From Prevotella sp. (GTDB lineage: Bacteria > Bacteroidota > Bacteroidia > Bacteroidales > Bacteroidaceae), in assembly GCA_017557405.1 (NCBI GenBank), contig JAFYYV010000032.1, positions 1 to 61,957 on the forward strand: DNA of 61,957 bases, written 5' to 3'. The position numbers and the translations under genes were made by a program. The notes under the pieces were generated by a model that saw only the letters and a program-made list of their open reading frames with translations, was not told where the DNA came from and did no database searches. Shown here one piece after another: positions 41,350-52,100 of this stretch (its first letter is position 1; each line of letters opens with the position of its first letter).

Positions 41350-42705
41350 ATGGAAAATATCAAACTTGACATCACAAAAGCAGCGTCCTTCCTTGCTGAA
41401 GACGCCGTGAAAGCTTTCGAACCACAAGTAAAGGCCGCTCAAGAAGCCTTGGAAAACGGCACATGCCCAGGTAACGACTTCCTTGGATGGCTTCATCTGC
41501 CGTCCTCCATCACCCCCGAGTTCATCAACGAGGTGCAGGCTGTTGCCGACACTCTACGCGAGAAATGTGAAGTGGTGGTTGTGGCTGGCATCGGCGGTTC
41601 CTATCTGGGTGCCCGCGCTGTCATCGAAGCCCTCGGAAACTCATTCGCGTGGCTCGTACAAGACAAGAAAAACCCCACCATCCTCTTTGCAGGAAACAAT
41701 ATCGGTGAAGACTATCTGGCCGAACTGACCGATTATCTGAAAGGAAAACGCTTCGGCGTCATCAACATCTCGAAGAGTGGAACCACCACTGAGACCGCCC
41801 TCACCTTCCGTTTGCTGAAAAAGCAATGCGAGGCTCAGATGGGTAAAGAGACTGCCAAGGATGTCATCGTGGCTGTGACCGATGCAAAACGTGGTGCCGC
41901 CCGCACCTGTGCTGACAAGGAAGGCTACAAGAGTTTCATCATTCCCGACAACGTAGGTGGCCGTTTCTCGGTGCTCACTCCTGTGGGATTGCTGCCCATT
42001 GCTTGCGCAGGATTCGACATCAAAGCCCTTGTACAAGGTGCTGCCGATATGGAAAGCGCTTGTGGCAAGGATGTTCCTTTCGAAAAGAATATCGCTGCTC
42101 AATATGCCGCCGTCCGCAATGGTCTATACCAGAACGGCAAGAAGATCGAGATCATGGTGAACTACCAGCCGAAACTCCACTTCATCGCCGAGTGGTGGAA
42201 ACAACTTTATGGCGAGTCGGAGGGTAAGGACAAGAAGGGCATCTTCCCAGCATCGTGCGACTTCACCACCGATTTGCACTCGATGGGTCAATGGATTCAG
42301 GACGGTGAACGTACCATTTTCGAGACGGTCATCAGCATTGAGCAACCCAACAAGCAAATGCTCTTCCCCGCAGACGAGGAGAATCTTGACGGCTTGAACT
42401 TCCTTGCTGGCAAGCGAGTGGACGAGGTGAACAAGATGGCCGAGCTCGGTACTCGTCTGGCTCACGTTGATGGTGGTGTGCCCAACATCCGCATCTCTGT
42501 GCCCTGCCTCAACGAATACTACATCGGACAGCTCATCTATTTCTTCGAGATTGGTTGCGGCATCAGTGGTAATGTGCTCGGTGTGAACCCCTTCAACCAA
42601 CCTGGTGTGGAGGCTTACAAGAAGAATATGTTCGCTCTGCTCAACAAACCTGGCTACGAGGCTGAGAGCAAAGCCATCCAAGAGCGACTGGCCAAAGAAG
42701 CATGA
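41350..42705 (+). CDS. pgi: Glucose-6-phosphate isomerase
   Basis: Pgi interconverts glucose-6-phosphate and fructose-6-phosphate. The 451-residue protein is the shorter form common in Firmicutes and Bacteroidetes. It shows '[16 protein letters not shown]', '[18 protein letters not shown]' (phosphate-binding), '[19 protein letters not shown]' and, near the C-terminus, '[18 protein letters not shown]' with the catalytic Lys. The next gene (HAD hydrolase) overlaps its last four bases, ATGA, indicating translational coupling. Confidence 0.97.
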   Translation: MENIKLDITKAASFLAEDAVKAFEPQVKAAQEALENGTCPGNDFLGWLHLPSSITPEFINEVQAVADTLREKCEVVVVAGIGGSYLGARAVIEALGNSFAWLVQDKKNPTILFAGNNIGEDYLAELTDYLKGKRFGVINISKSGTTTETALTFRLLKKQCEAQMGKETAKDVIVAVTDAKRGAARTCADKEGYKSFIIPDNVGGRFSVLTPVGLLPIACAGFDIKALVQGAADMESACGKDVPFEKNIAAQYAAVRNGLYQNGKKIEIMVNYQPKLHFIAEWWKQLYGESEGKDKKGIFPASCDFTTDLHSMGQWIQDGERTIFETVISIEQPNKQMLFPADEENLDGLNFLAGKRVDEVNKMAELGTRLAHVDGGVPNIRISVPCLNEYYIGQLIYFFEIGCGISGNVLGVNPFNQPGVEAYKKNMFALLNKPGYEAESKAIQERLAKEA

Positions 42706-43433
42706 TGAAAGAAATCATCGAACAATACTTGGAAAAGCACGGCTTTGAGCGGTTCGCCCCTAGAGCCGTGCTTTTCGATATGGATGGCGTGCTCTACAAC
42801 TCCATGCCCAATCATGCTGAGGCGTGGCAGAAATCGATGGAGTTTTTCCATATCCACATGACTGCCGCCGATGCCTATGCCACCGAAGGTGCACGTGGTA
42901 TAGACACCATTCGGATGATGGTCAAGAAGCAACAAGGTCGCGACATCTCACTCGAAGAAGCACAGAGCATGTACGATGTGAAGACACGCTACTATCACAG
43001 CATGAAAACTGCGGAGATCTTCGAGGGCGTCATCCCATTGATGCAGAAAATCAAAGACGACGGCATGCAAATCTGTGTCGTCACAGGCAGCGGACAACGC
43101 CCGTTGCTCAATCGTTTGTTGGTGGACTTCGGTGAGTTTCTCGATGAAAACCACATCGTCACCGCCTACGATGTCGTGCGTGGCAAACCACACCCCGACC
43201 CCTACTTGATGGGATTGCAAAAGGCTGGCGACCTGCAACCCTGGGAGGGCATCGTAATTGAGAATGCTCCGCTGGGTGTCAGGTCGGCCGATGCTGCAGG
43301 ATGCTTCACCATCGCCGTCAATAGCGGGCCACTACCCGATGAATCCCTTTCCAACGAGGGTGCACAGATGGTATTCCCACAGATGACGGCATTATGCGAA
43401 GCATGGCCGCGACTCATCGCCCTCACACGCTGA
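42702..43433 (+). CDS. HAD superfamily hydrolase, beta-phosphoglucomutase-like
   Basis: The 243-residue protein has HAD motif I '[16 protein letters not shown]' with Asp26/Asp28, a helical cap, motif II 'CVVTGSGQ', motif III Lys in '[13 protein letters not shown]' and motif IV '[17 protein letters not shown]'. These are the features of sugar-phosphate phosphatases and beta-phosphoglucomutases. The overlap with pgi suggests a sugar-phosphate substrate or a metabolite-repair role (inference). The ATGATG at the start leaves a three-base ambiguity. Confidence 0.92.
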   Translation: MMKEIIEQYLEKHGFERFAPRAVLFDMDGVLYNSMPNHAEAWQKSMEFFHIHMTAADAYATEGARGIDTIRMMVKKQQGRDISLEEAQSMYDVKTRYYHSMKTAEIFEGVIPLMQKIKDDGMQICVVTGSGQRPLLNRLLVDFGEFLDENHIVTAYDVVRGKPHPDPYLMGLQKAGDLQPWEGIVIENAPLGVRSADAAGCFTIAVNSGPLPDESLSNEGAQMVFPQMTALCEAWPRLIALTR

Positions 43434-43498
43434 TGTTAAGTTATACTAAAAATAGTTTGGATTTGACAGTTAGGCGCGTCTTATACAAAAGAACCAAC

Positions 43499-46444
43499 AT
43501 GAAACGATATATCACCCTACTATTCACACTGTTCCTGGCGCTGCAATCGGTCACTGCACAACGGGTTATCATCATTGGCGCAAACCCCACAAAAGCGAAA
43601 ACCGATACTGCCAACGCTGGGAACAAACGCCAGTTGCGCCTCTATGGAAGTGTCTACGATTCGTTCACCAAAGCCGCGTTGGATGCACGTGTCACATTGA
43701 TGCATCGCGATAGTACTGTTGTCGACACCACGAGATGCATCATGTGGACATGGGGCACCGGCGACAGCTATTACGAATTCAGCGTTCCACGCAAGCAAGA
43801 CCGTTTCATCATCAAAGCCGAAAGCGATGGTTATCATACAGGATATATCGACTACGATGTAAAGTATCTTGCCCGCAATCGTGATTTCGAGATGCCACGA
43901 TTGCTCTTGAAAAAGAAAATGGAGGAGGATGACATCTTCGCAGAGGGCAATCTGGATGGGGTCGTTGTGACTGGAACGAAGGTGAAGATTGCTTATAGGG
44001 GTGATACGGTGGTATATAACGCCGCTGCCTTCAACCTGCCTGAAGGTTCGATGCTTGACGGATTAATTCGCGAGATGCCTGGCGCGGAACTGAAAGACAA
44101 CGGCGACATCTACATCAACGGCAAGAAGGTGGATTATCTGACGCTCAACGGCAAGGACTTCTTCAAAGGCAACAACAAGGTGATGCTCGACAACCTTCCT
44201 TACTACACGGTGCAGAACGTGGAAGTTTATGACAAGTCTTCGGAGGAAAGCCGTTGGAAAGGTGAGGAAGTGGGCAAGAAAGACTACGTGATGGACGTGA
44301 AACTGAAACGCGAATACAATCGTGGTACACTTGTCAACACCGAAGCCGGAGCTGGTACCGACGACCGCTATTTGGCTCGCATCTTCGGTCTCTATTATAC
44401 TGACCACACACGTATCTCCGCATTCGCCAACACCAACAACGTGAACGAGGATCGACGACCTGGACAAGAGGGTGACTGGAGTCCTGCCAACCAACCACAA
44501 GGATTGAGAGCAACGAAGCAGGTGGGTACGAACATCACCACCGAAGACCAAGACAAGAAAGTGGAAGAACAATTCGGCGCCACATTGACCTGGAGCGATG
44601 CCGATGACCAAACACGCACCTCCACCGAGCGTTTTTCCACCGATGGCAGCATCTTCGGTGGACGGGAGTCGTTTAGCCGACAGAAAGACTTTCGTTTCTC
44701 AGCCTCGAACAACACAACGCTCAACGCGCCCATCAAATTGAGGATGAACACAAGTGTGAACTACAGCAATGGTGACCTACACGCTGAAGATACCGACTCC
44801 ACATTCCAATCGGCTGGGTTGATCAACCGCACTCTCAACCAAAGCTTGCGGAAATACCGTTCGTTGACGCTCAATAACTACGTTTATTGGTACAAGAAAC
44901 TACCTTGGGGCGACCAATTGTCGTTGACGGCTTTTGTCGGCTACACGAAGAACAAGCCCTCGGAGACATTCAGTCAAAACCTGACAGAATATCTGCAGAC
45001 AGGCCAAAGCGACTTCCGCAACCGATACAACGACACCCACTCCGACAGCTACAACTACGTGCTCACGGCAGATTATACCATTCTGCTGTTCAACGATTGG
45101 CACCTCAACCCAAGCATCTCTTACAGACAGGATTATCGTTCAGCACACAACATGAACTACCGACTCGATTGGTTGGAAGAACAAAAGAGGGAAACCAATC
45201 GCCGTCGGGCGGATGTTCCTTCCCGACCTACCTACTTGCCATTGGGTTGGCTGCCATCAAACGCTGAACTCATGCGCGTTGTCGACACCGATAACTCTGA
45301 CCATTACACCAGCTTGGAACGTACATACTTAGGCTCCATTCAATTCTACAAGGAACTCGCAAACGATGCCGGATGGGTGGAACTGAACTTCCCCATAAGG
45401 AAAATCGACCAGAGGTTGCACTATGATGACGGTGTGCTCGATACCATCGCCAAACGCAGCAATGTATTGTTCCAACCCTCATTCAGTTTCTATACCTGGG
45501 GGAAGAATTACAAATCGTTCTACTATAACATGTCGGTCGAACGACCTGACTTCACATCGCTCATGCCCGTTGACGATTCAACGAACCCGTTGGTTTACAC
45601 CATCAACAATCCAAACCTCAAGAATAGCATCTCACATTTCTTGTACGCAGGAACCAACTTCCGCAACGACTCCACCGCCCAACGCATCTCGATTTCGGCC
45701 AATGTAAACATCACCCAAAATTCATGGGGAACACGAAGCAGCTACAACTCGAAGACCGGTGCCTACACCTATATGCAGGACAACGTGAACGGAAACTGGA
45801 ATGCTTCAACAAGTCTCGGATTTGAACGACCATTGGGCAAGCAACGCCTGTTCAACATCGTATCCAACACTGAAATGTCGTACAACCACAGCGTGGACTT
45901 CGATATCGTGCAATCGGCTACTGCCGGACAACAACAGGACGAACAGCCAGAGATTTTAACAAGTCCTTATTCGAAAGTCAACACGACACTACTCTCTGAG
46001 CGGTTGCAATTGAAGTTCCAGAAAGACAAGCTCACACTCACACTCGGAGGTGGAACCAGTTGGCGCCACTCCAAGGGCACGAGTGACAATTTCCAAGTGA
46101 TCAACGCCTGTGACTACGACTATGGTTTGACAGCACAATACACCATCCCCGTGTTGAAACTCGATGTGGCCACCGACCTGAAAATGTTCTCGCGCCGCGG
46201 CTATAATTCATCGATGATGAACACCGATGACCTCGTTTGGAATGCATCACTCTCACGCGCATTCTTCAAAGGAAAACTCACCGCTCGCCTCATGGCCTTC
46301 GATATTCTGCATCAACTGTCTTCTACGCAGTATAACGTGAATGCACAAGGACGCACCGAGACTTGGCACAACTGCATTCCGCGCTACGCCCTGCTAACCC
46401 TCGGCTACAAATTCCAGAAAATGCCCAAGAACAAAAAGAAATAA
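43499..46444 (+). CDS. Outer membrane beta-barrel protein of the TonB-dependent receptor type
   Basis: The 981-residue product has a signal peptide ('MKRYITLLFTLFLALQSVTA'), an N-terminal carboxypeptidase-regulatory-like domain (about 40-130, 'LRLYGSVYDSFTKAALDARV'), then a plug-like domain ('DGLIREMPGAELKDNGDIYI', 'KVDYLTLNGKDFF', 'NVEVYDKSSEE') and a large C-terminal barrel ending 'LLTLGYKFQKMPKNKKK'. This is the 'outer membrane beta-barrel family' common in Bacteroidetes and distinct from SusC. No SusD partner is present. It may transport or assemble something at the surface; substrate unknown. The M15 peptidase gene follows 19 bp downstream. Start ATG at 43499 begins the signal peptide; a longer frame upstream overlaps the HAD gene. 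Confidence 0.88.
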   Translation: MKRYITLLFTLFLALQSVTAQRVIIIGANPTKAKTDTANAGNKRQLRLYGSVYDSFTKAALDARVTLMHRDSTVVDTTRCIMWTWGTGDSYYEFSVPRKQDRFIIKAESDGYHTGYIDYDVKYLARNRDFEMPRLLLKKKMEEDDIFAEGNLDGVVVTGTKVKIAYRGDTVVYNAAAFNLPEGSMLDGLIREMPGAELKDNGDIYINGKKVDYLTLNGKDFFKGNNKVMLDNLPYYTVQNVEVYDKSSEESRWKGEEVGKKDYVMDVKLKREYNRGTLVNTEAGAGTDDRYLARIFGLYYTDHTRISAFANTNNVNEDRRPGQEGDWSPANQPQGLRATKQVGTNITTEDQDKKVEEQFGATLTWSDADDQTRTSTERFSTDGSIFGGRESFSRQKDFRFSASNNTTLNAPIKLRMNTSVNYSNGDLHAEDTDSTFQSAGLINRTLNQSLRKYRSLTLNNYVYWYKKLPWGDQLSLTAFVGYTKNKPSETFSQNLTEYLQTGQSDFRNRYNDTHSDSYNYVLTADYTILLFNDWHLNPSISYRQDYRSAHNMNYRLDWLEEQKRETNRRRADVPSRPTYLPLGWLPSNAELMRVVDTDNSDHYTSLERTYLGSIQFYKELANDAGWVELNFPIRKIDQRLHYDDGVLDTIAKRSNVLFQPSFSFYTWGKNYKSFYYNMSVERPDFTSLMPVDDSTNPLVYTINNPNLKNSISHFLYAGTNFRNDSTAQRISISANVNITQNSWGTRSSYNSKTGAYTYMQDNVNGNWNASTSLGFERPLGKQRLFNIVSNTEMSYNHSVDFDIVQSATAGQQQDEQPEILTSPYSKVNTTLLSERLQLKFQKDKLTLTLGGGTSWRHSKGTSDNFQVINACDYDYGLTAQYTIPVLKLDVATDLKMFSRRGYNSSMMNTDDLVWNASLSRAFFKGKLTARLMAFDILHQLSSTQYNVNAQGRTETWHNCIPRYALLTLGYKFQKMPKNKKK

Positions 46445-46463
46445 CCTCACACCGGAAACCGAT

Positions 46464-47108
46464 ATGAAACGATTCATCCTGATACTGTTACTTGCCATCC
46501 CATCGGTGGCTTTGCTCGCACAACAACAAACAACATCGTTCACCATCGATACCATCAGCGATGCGATTTTTGCTCGCATGTGGAAGAAGTCGTACAAGGC
46601 CGACTGCACCATTCCTCGCTCCGACTTGCGTTATCTGCGTGTACTTCATGTAGACGCGCAAGGGAAAACCCACGAAGGAGAAATCGTGTGCAACAAAAAA
46701 ATAGCGAAAGACCTCATCGAGATCTTCCGCCAACTCTACAAAGAGCAATATCCCATCGAACGCATACGTCTCGTTGATGAATACGATGCTGACGATGAAC
46801 TCTCCATGCGCGATAACAACTCCAGTTGCTTCAACTTCAGAACTGTTCCGGGGTCGAAGAAACTGTCAAAACACGCGCAAGGACTCGCCATCGACATCAA
46901 TACACTGTACAATCCATACGTGAGACGCAACAAACAGGGAAAACTTGAAGTGATGCCAGCCAATGCCCAACCTTACGTGAACCGCTCACGCTCGTTCACC
47001 TATAAAATCAAACAAGGTGACCTACTCCACCGTCTTTTCATCCAGCACGGCTTCAGATGGGGAGGTGCATGGCGCTACAGCAAAGATTACCAACACTTCG
47101 AGAAATAA
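46464..47108 (+). CDS. M15 family metallopeptidase (VanY/CwlK-like)
   Basis: The 214-residue exported protein has a signal peptide ('MKRFILILLLAIPSVALLAQ') and an M15_4-type catalytic domain with zinc ligands in 'SKHAQGLAIDIN' (HxxGxAxD) and in the terminal 'SKDYQHFEK' His. These peptidases cleave D-Ala-containing or L-Ala-D-Glu peptidoglycan cross-links in the periplasm. It follows the outer-membrane barrel gene by 19 bp and converges with mnmA at zero distance. Confidence 0.92.
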   Translation: MKRFILILLLAIPSVALLAQQQTTSFTIDTISDAIFARMWKKSYKADCTIPRSDLRYLRVLHVDAQGKTHEGEIVCNKKIAKDLIEIFRQLYKEQYPIERIRLVDEYDADDELSMRDNNSSCFNFRTVPGSKKLSKHAQGLAIDINTLYNPYVRRNKQGKLEVMPANAQPYVNRSRSFTYKIKQGDLLHRLFIQHGFRWGGAWRYSKDYQHFEK

Positions 47109-48260
47109 CTAGATGACCACAGGCCGCTCGTTTTGCGAAACACAGATTTCCCCTGAACCGAAGCAACGATGGAACCGTTCATCATAAATCACGCAGAACT
47201 GTCCAGGCGCCACACCTTGCACCCATCGGTCGGTCACCACATGATAAGCACCTTCGCCCGTCTGCGTCAACTGTCCATCGAAATAGTCGGGTGTATGTCG
47301 AATCTTGAACGTCACTCGCTCGGGTAATGGCTCCAATGTTCCATCATTACGAAGGATGGGTGTGAGATGATGGAAATCATGGAAATCGAACTCCTTCACG
47401 TGCGCTTTGATAGGCTCATAGCCGCGAACCACATAGAGCACATTGTTCTCCACATCCTTCTTCACCACATTCCAAGGGCCTCCACCGAGCCCCAAGCCTT
47501 TGCGTTGGCCGATGGTATGGAACCAATGTCCCTTGTGTTTGCCAAGCACTTTGCCCGTTTCGAGGTCGATGACGTCTCCTTCCTGCTCACCCAGATAGCG
47601 ACGCAGGTAGTCGTTGTAGTTGATCTTCCCAAGGAAGCAGATGCCCTGCGAGTCCTTCCGACGCGCATTCACCAAGTGCTCACGCTCGGCAATCTCACGC
47701 ACCTCCTCTTTTCGCATGTGACCAATGGGAAATAATGCCTTTCGCAGCTGCCAATCGTAGATTTGCGCCAAGAAGTCTGTTTGGTCTTTCACAGGGTCAG
47801 GGCTCGTCACAAGCCATTTGCGCCCTTCCTCGTCAATCTCCGTCTGGGCATAATGTCCTGTAGCAATCAAGTCGTAGTCGTATCCACGCTTTTCGTGGAA
47901 GGCTCCGAACTTGATAAGTCGGTTGCACATCACATCGGGATTGGGAGTCATTCCTGCGCGCACCTTGTCCATCGTATAGCGCGTCACCTCGTCCCAATAC
48001 TCCCTATGGCAATCCACCACCTCGAGCCGACAACCGAATCGTGCAGCCACAGCCGTAGCCATCTCCACATCCTCCTCGCTCGTGCAATCCCACTCCTCTT
48101 CCTCTTCAGGACCAATCTTGATATAGAAGCAGTCGGGCTTCAACCCTCGCCGCGCCAGTTCGTAGAGAACCACCGCACTATCCACACCGCCCGAGAGCAG
48201 CACAGCAATGCGCTTGTCGTTCAATTCTTCATCCTTCATTTGTAATTTATCATTTGTCAT
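47109..48260 (-). CDS. mnmA: tRNA-specific 2-thiouridylase
   Basis: MnmA thiolates U34 of tRNA-Lys, -Glu and -Gln. The protein carries the PP-loop 'VLLSGGVDSAVVLYELARRG', catalytic cysteines in 'PNPDVMCNRLIKF' and 'SQGICFLGKI', and the C-terminal 'HTIGQRKGLGLGGGPWNV' and 'APGQFCVIYDE' regions. Length from the upstream ATG is 383. Its first 14-16 residues, 'MTNDKLQMKDEELND', are encoded by ATGACAA/ATGATAA/ATTACAA/ATGAAGG heptamers and have no counterpart in MnmA, so true translation may begin at an ATG further in or use the repeat ATG. The promoter lies 35-65 bp upstream. Confidence 0.93.
   Translation of the reverse strand: MTNDKLQMKDEELNDKRIAVLLSGGVDSAVVLYELARRGLKPDCFYIKIGPEEEEEWDCTSEEDVEMATAVAARFGCRLEVVDCHREYWDEVTRYTMDKVRAGMTPNPDVMCNRLIKFGAFHEKRGYDYDLIATGHYAQTEIDEEGRKWLVTSPDPVKDQTDFLAQIYDWQLRKALFPIGHMRKEEVREIAEREHLVNARRKDSQGICFLGKINYNDYLRRYLGEQEGDVIDLETGKVLGKHKGHWFHTIGQRKGLGLGGGPWNVVKKDVENNVLYVVRGYEPIKAHVKEFDFHDFHHLTPILRNDGTLEPLPERVTFKIRHTPDYFDGQLTQTGEGAYHVVTDRWVQGVAPGQFCVIYDERFHRCFGSGEICVSQNERPVVI
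48219..48260. repeat. 7-bp tandem repeat forming the mnmA N-terminus
   Basis: On the minus strand ATGACAA, ATGATAA, ATTACAA, ATGAAGG, ATGAAGA and ATTGAAC follow each other without interruption, supplying the first ATG and about 14 codons of mnmA. Confidence 0.8.
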
Positions 48261-48294
48261 TAATTATTTAGCGTAGCGTAGGCCGTTCAATTTG

Positions 48295-48325
48295 CAAAGA
48301 TACGCCTTTTTCCGTTACATCCCAA
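48295..48325 (-). promoter_or_regulatory. Promoter of mnmA
   Basis: On the minus strand TTG (48325-48323), 20 bp, TATCTTTG (48302-48295). Confidence 0.75.
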
Positions 48326-48534
48326 AAAAATGCACTTCTTATTATTCCTTTTGACCTTTTTTCCTTAATTTTTCATCACCATTCTCGCAGGAACAAGATT
48401 GAATAAAAGCTGAAAAAATACGACAAATTCTTGTCGACTTTTCCATTCAATCTAGAAAAGAATCGTGAGTGAAAAAACGTCATTTCCGCTCCAATTTCCT
48501 CATTTTCCACATCCGAAATTGTCACATGCATCAT

Positions 48535-48655
48535 CTAAGGCCCTCATAGCTATGCTTTGACCCGCTCACTTGTGGCATCTGAGGCCCTCAAAGCATAGCT
48601 GTGACAAGGTCATTGCATAGCTTTGACAAGGTCATTGCATAGCTTTGACAAGTCA
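48535..48655 (-). repeat. ~22-bp repeat family, clearest tandem block
   Basis: Plus-strand units TCATTGCATAGCTTTGACAAGG (repeated almost exactly twice) preceded by CTCAAAGCATAGCTGTGACA and CTCATAGCTATGCTTTGACC. It is the reverse orientation of the block at 95-194. The surrounding 870-bp intergenic region (48261-49132) contains no gene I can support. Confidence 0.75.
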
Positions 48656-48843
48656 AAAGAATGTAAAGAAAACGGAACTGATTGATTGTCAACGTTTTCC
48701 GAAAATGCTCATTTTACGTGTATTTGCCCACGAGGAACATTTTTCTCAAAAAACAAGCCTTCTCGTGGCACCAAAATTCAGAATTTCTTTTACAAAAGAG
48801 GAGAGTTCCCCTAATTGGTTTTACCATTCGTGAAGTCAGAAAG

Positions 48844-48997
48844 TCACATATTCACATATTAACAGGAATAAAAACGATATGTGACAAAGCTAACATGATT
48901 TAAAGATTTTATATATATTATTATTATAATTACTATTTATAATATTATTCTCAATATGAAAATATTCCTGTTAACATGTGATTATGTGAATATGTGA
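48844..48997. repeat. Long inverted repeat with AT-rich centre
   Basis: The left arm TCACATATTCACATA plus TTAACAGGAATA (48844-48870) pairs with TATTCCTGTTAA (48963-48974) and TATGTGAATATGTGA (48983-48997), with an 8-nt bulge on the right side. The 92-bp middle is almost pure A/T. No reading frame of interest. It could be a small non-autonomous element, a replication- or binding-related site, or a structured RNA. Confidence 0.7.
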
Positions 48998-49066
48998 TTA
49001 ACCGCTGCATCGAGGTGGTCTTTCTGTCTAGTTTCTCCTCGTTTTAGATTTTTCTTCATCTCTTCG

Positions 49067-49097
49067 TTGGTTTTCTCCGTTTTTTTGTTTATCTTTG
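49067..49097 (+). promoter_or_regulatory. Promoter of the sialidase gene
   Basis: TTG (49067-49069), 20 bp, TATCTTTG (49090-49097), 36 bp before the ATG. Confidence 0.75.
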
Positions 49098-49132
49098 AAG
49101 GCGAATAGACAACCAAGGAAAACCTAAACAAT

Positions 49133-52100
49133 ATGAACAAATACCTAATACTCATGCTTGGTATTCTTTTGACGATACCCGCAACGCTCAGCCTTTCAGC
49201 CGCTGAGACAGATATTCAATGGCCCATCGGCGACAAGACCTACGAAATCAGCATCGGCGCACAAGTGAAGACCGAAACCGAACTGCAAGACGGAGGTTTC
49301 TATGTCATCTACCAGCCACGCAACAACTGCTGCATCGAAGAGGCCGCTGACCACAAACTGATGCTCAACGGATTGGCCTACAATGCCTTGAACGGAACGA
49401 CCAATACATCTTACGTGTTGCGACTGTTGAAAAACAACGACGGCACATGGCGCATTCAAACGGCTTCCGGGCGCTATTTCCCTGTGCCAACGGGAAACCA
49501 GAACCTCTATTCGGCGGAAAAGGCTGGCAGCTATTCACCAAACTTCAATGCCGATGGCTACATATTCCCGCGTATTACCGCCAATGGAACCACATATGGG
49601 CTCGACCGCGCCAATTCGGGCGTCTATTCCTATTCCACACTCAACAACACGGTGGGCAGTGCCCAATGTTATCAAATCTTCGCTGTCAACCTGAACGAAC
49701 CGAACGTCATCGTACAACAAGGCTATCAAACCGTAGGACGTAACTCGACAAAGGCGCTGCTTCTGAAATTCAACATTCCTGGAAACAACAAAAACGCAAC
49801 CATCGACAAGATTTGCGTTACACTGAAAGGGAATACGTTGGCCAACATCAGTCAGTTGCAAGTCTATCAAACCGACAACCAGGAGTTCTATGCCGACAAC
49901 ACGCCACGCTTGATTGGTGAGGCAACACCCACCACGGAAAACGTGGAAATCCCCATTGAGCACTATGCACTACACAACGGCAGCAACCTCTTGTGGCTGA
50001 CGGCCGTCATCAAACACGATGCGACATTGGCCGACTTCGTCGATGCAAAACTCACACAAATTAGTTACAGCCATGAGGGGGAAAGCCAAACAAAGGAAAT
50101 TCCACAGAATATCGGCGACCCCGATGGACAAGCACAAATATTCAACGTGCAAAGCCTCGCTTATGTGCCAACTACTGATAACTGCCAGTATTACCGCATT
50201 CCTGCGATGATACTCGACCAGAAAGGCAACATCGTTGTTGCCGCCGACCGACGATACAACAGTAATTCCGACCTTGGCAACCATAAGATTGACGTCAGCA
50301 TACGTCGGAGCCTTGACGGTGGACGAACATGGTCGGAGCAGAACATCATCGCCACTGGCGATGGTAAGACACAAGCCAACTATGGTTATGGCGATCCTGC
50401 ACTCGCCCGCACTCAAACTGGTCGACTCATCTGCGTGATGGCTGCTGGAAGCACGATGTATTGGAATGGAATGCGCAACGCCGCCATCTGCCTGAGCGAC
50501 GACAATGGAATCACATGGACACGTCCGCGACAACTCTACACCAGTCATTTTACTGATGCAGTTAATGGAAAGACAAATTCATTGGGTTTCTATGCGAACT
50601 TCATCTCTTCAGGCAAAGGACTGACTACGAGCGATGGAACCGTGATGTTCACGAATAATTGCCTGACCTACGAAAACAAGAATTCGCCGCAATGTTACAT
50701 CCTTTCCTCCAACGATAATGGTGAGAATTGGGTTATGGGTCCTGCCAACGCTTATGCTGGTTGCGATGAGTCAAAACTTGAACAACTGAACAACGGCGAC
50801 TTGATGGTTTCTGTCAGACAGAGCGGCAATCGTGGATTCAATACGGGGTCAGCAGATGCCACCAAATGGGACGCGCAATGGCGCAACGGCCAGATATCGG
50901 GCAATGCCTGCAATGCCGACATCTTATATTATAGCCGCTCCACCAATGGCGAACGCGATATTATGTTGCATTCCTACATCAAGTCGAGTGCACGCGAGAA
51001 CCTCACACTTGCAATGAGCATCGATCAAGGAATCACTTGGCACGACTTCATGAACATTCAACCTGGCGGCTCGTGCTACTCCACCATGCAACGACTCAAC
51101 GATGGAAGTGTGGCAATTCTTTACGAAGACGAGTCTTATTCTGTAGGTAATGGCTATGCTATCAATTTTGTGACCATCACGCAAGAGCAAATCCATGCAT
51201 TCGCCGACCAATTGAAGAAAGAGACGAGCAACGAATATCAGAAAGCACTTGACAAACTGGAGAATGGTGGAGTTTACTACATTGCCACCAACTACCTGAA
51301 TGACGAACCTGTTAGGGGCTTTTACTATCTGAAAGCAGATGGAACTCTCACCACCGATATCTCCTTGGCGACTTATTTCACCTTTCAACGCAAACCCATT
51401 GCCAACGGATTCAAGCCTATTGGTTGGAAAAGTGGACAATTCACGAACCCTGCCAATGCCCATACAAACTCGACTTACATACGCACCGATCAACAGAATC
51501 GCGACAACTGGGAGGCACAAGTCATCACATGCAACGCTGATGGTCTTTTTGCCATTCGCGCCACCAATGCACCTACAGATGAGACATGGGGCTCGAACGC
51601 CTACTGGACAACTGATGCTGAAGGACATGCTACTTACGACCTGGCTGGTGCTGCCCACTACATTTGGAGAATCATCAAGGTGGGCACCACGCCTCGATTT
51701 GATACTAGTAAGACCTATCGCATTAAAAGTCATCTGCAAGGTGGATTTGCTATGGAACAAGACGGAAACGGATTCGCCACTTACTACGTAGGCATGAACG
51801 ACTATGCAGACGACTTCGTTTTTCAAACCGTAGCAAATGAAATTGGTGCGTTCACTATCAAGAACAAGCGCACCAACCACTTCGTTTCACAAGCCGACAA
51901 CAAAGGCTTTTGGACATTTGGCGAGTCAGCCGCCCAGTTTCGAATCCAACAGATAGAAAACGACGAGGAAAAAGAAGAATGCTTCATCATACAAGCACCT
52001 TTCTCCCAGCAATTGGCAAACCTCTGCGTTGACTGTCTCGTCAACCCCGACACAGAAATGGGTGGAAACTTTAGAATCCTGAACTGCAACAAGAACGGAA

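Noticed and set aside
48535-48655. Possible CRISPR array
   Set aside because: Units are about 22 bp, drift in sequence and have no unique spacers; no cas genes are present.
48645-48903. Small open frames in the gap before the sialidase
   Set aside because: They overlap the repeat block and AT-rich inverted repeat, lack a ribosome-binding site and have no protein-like composition.
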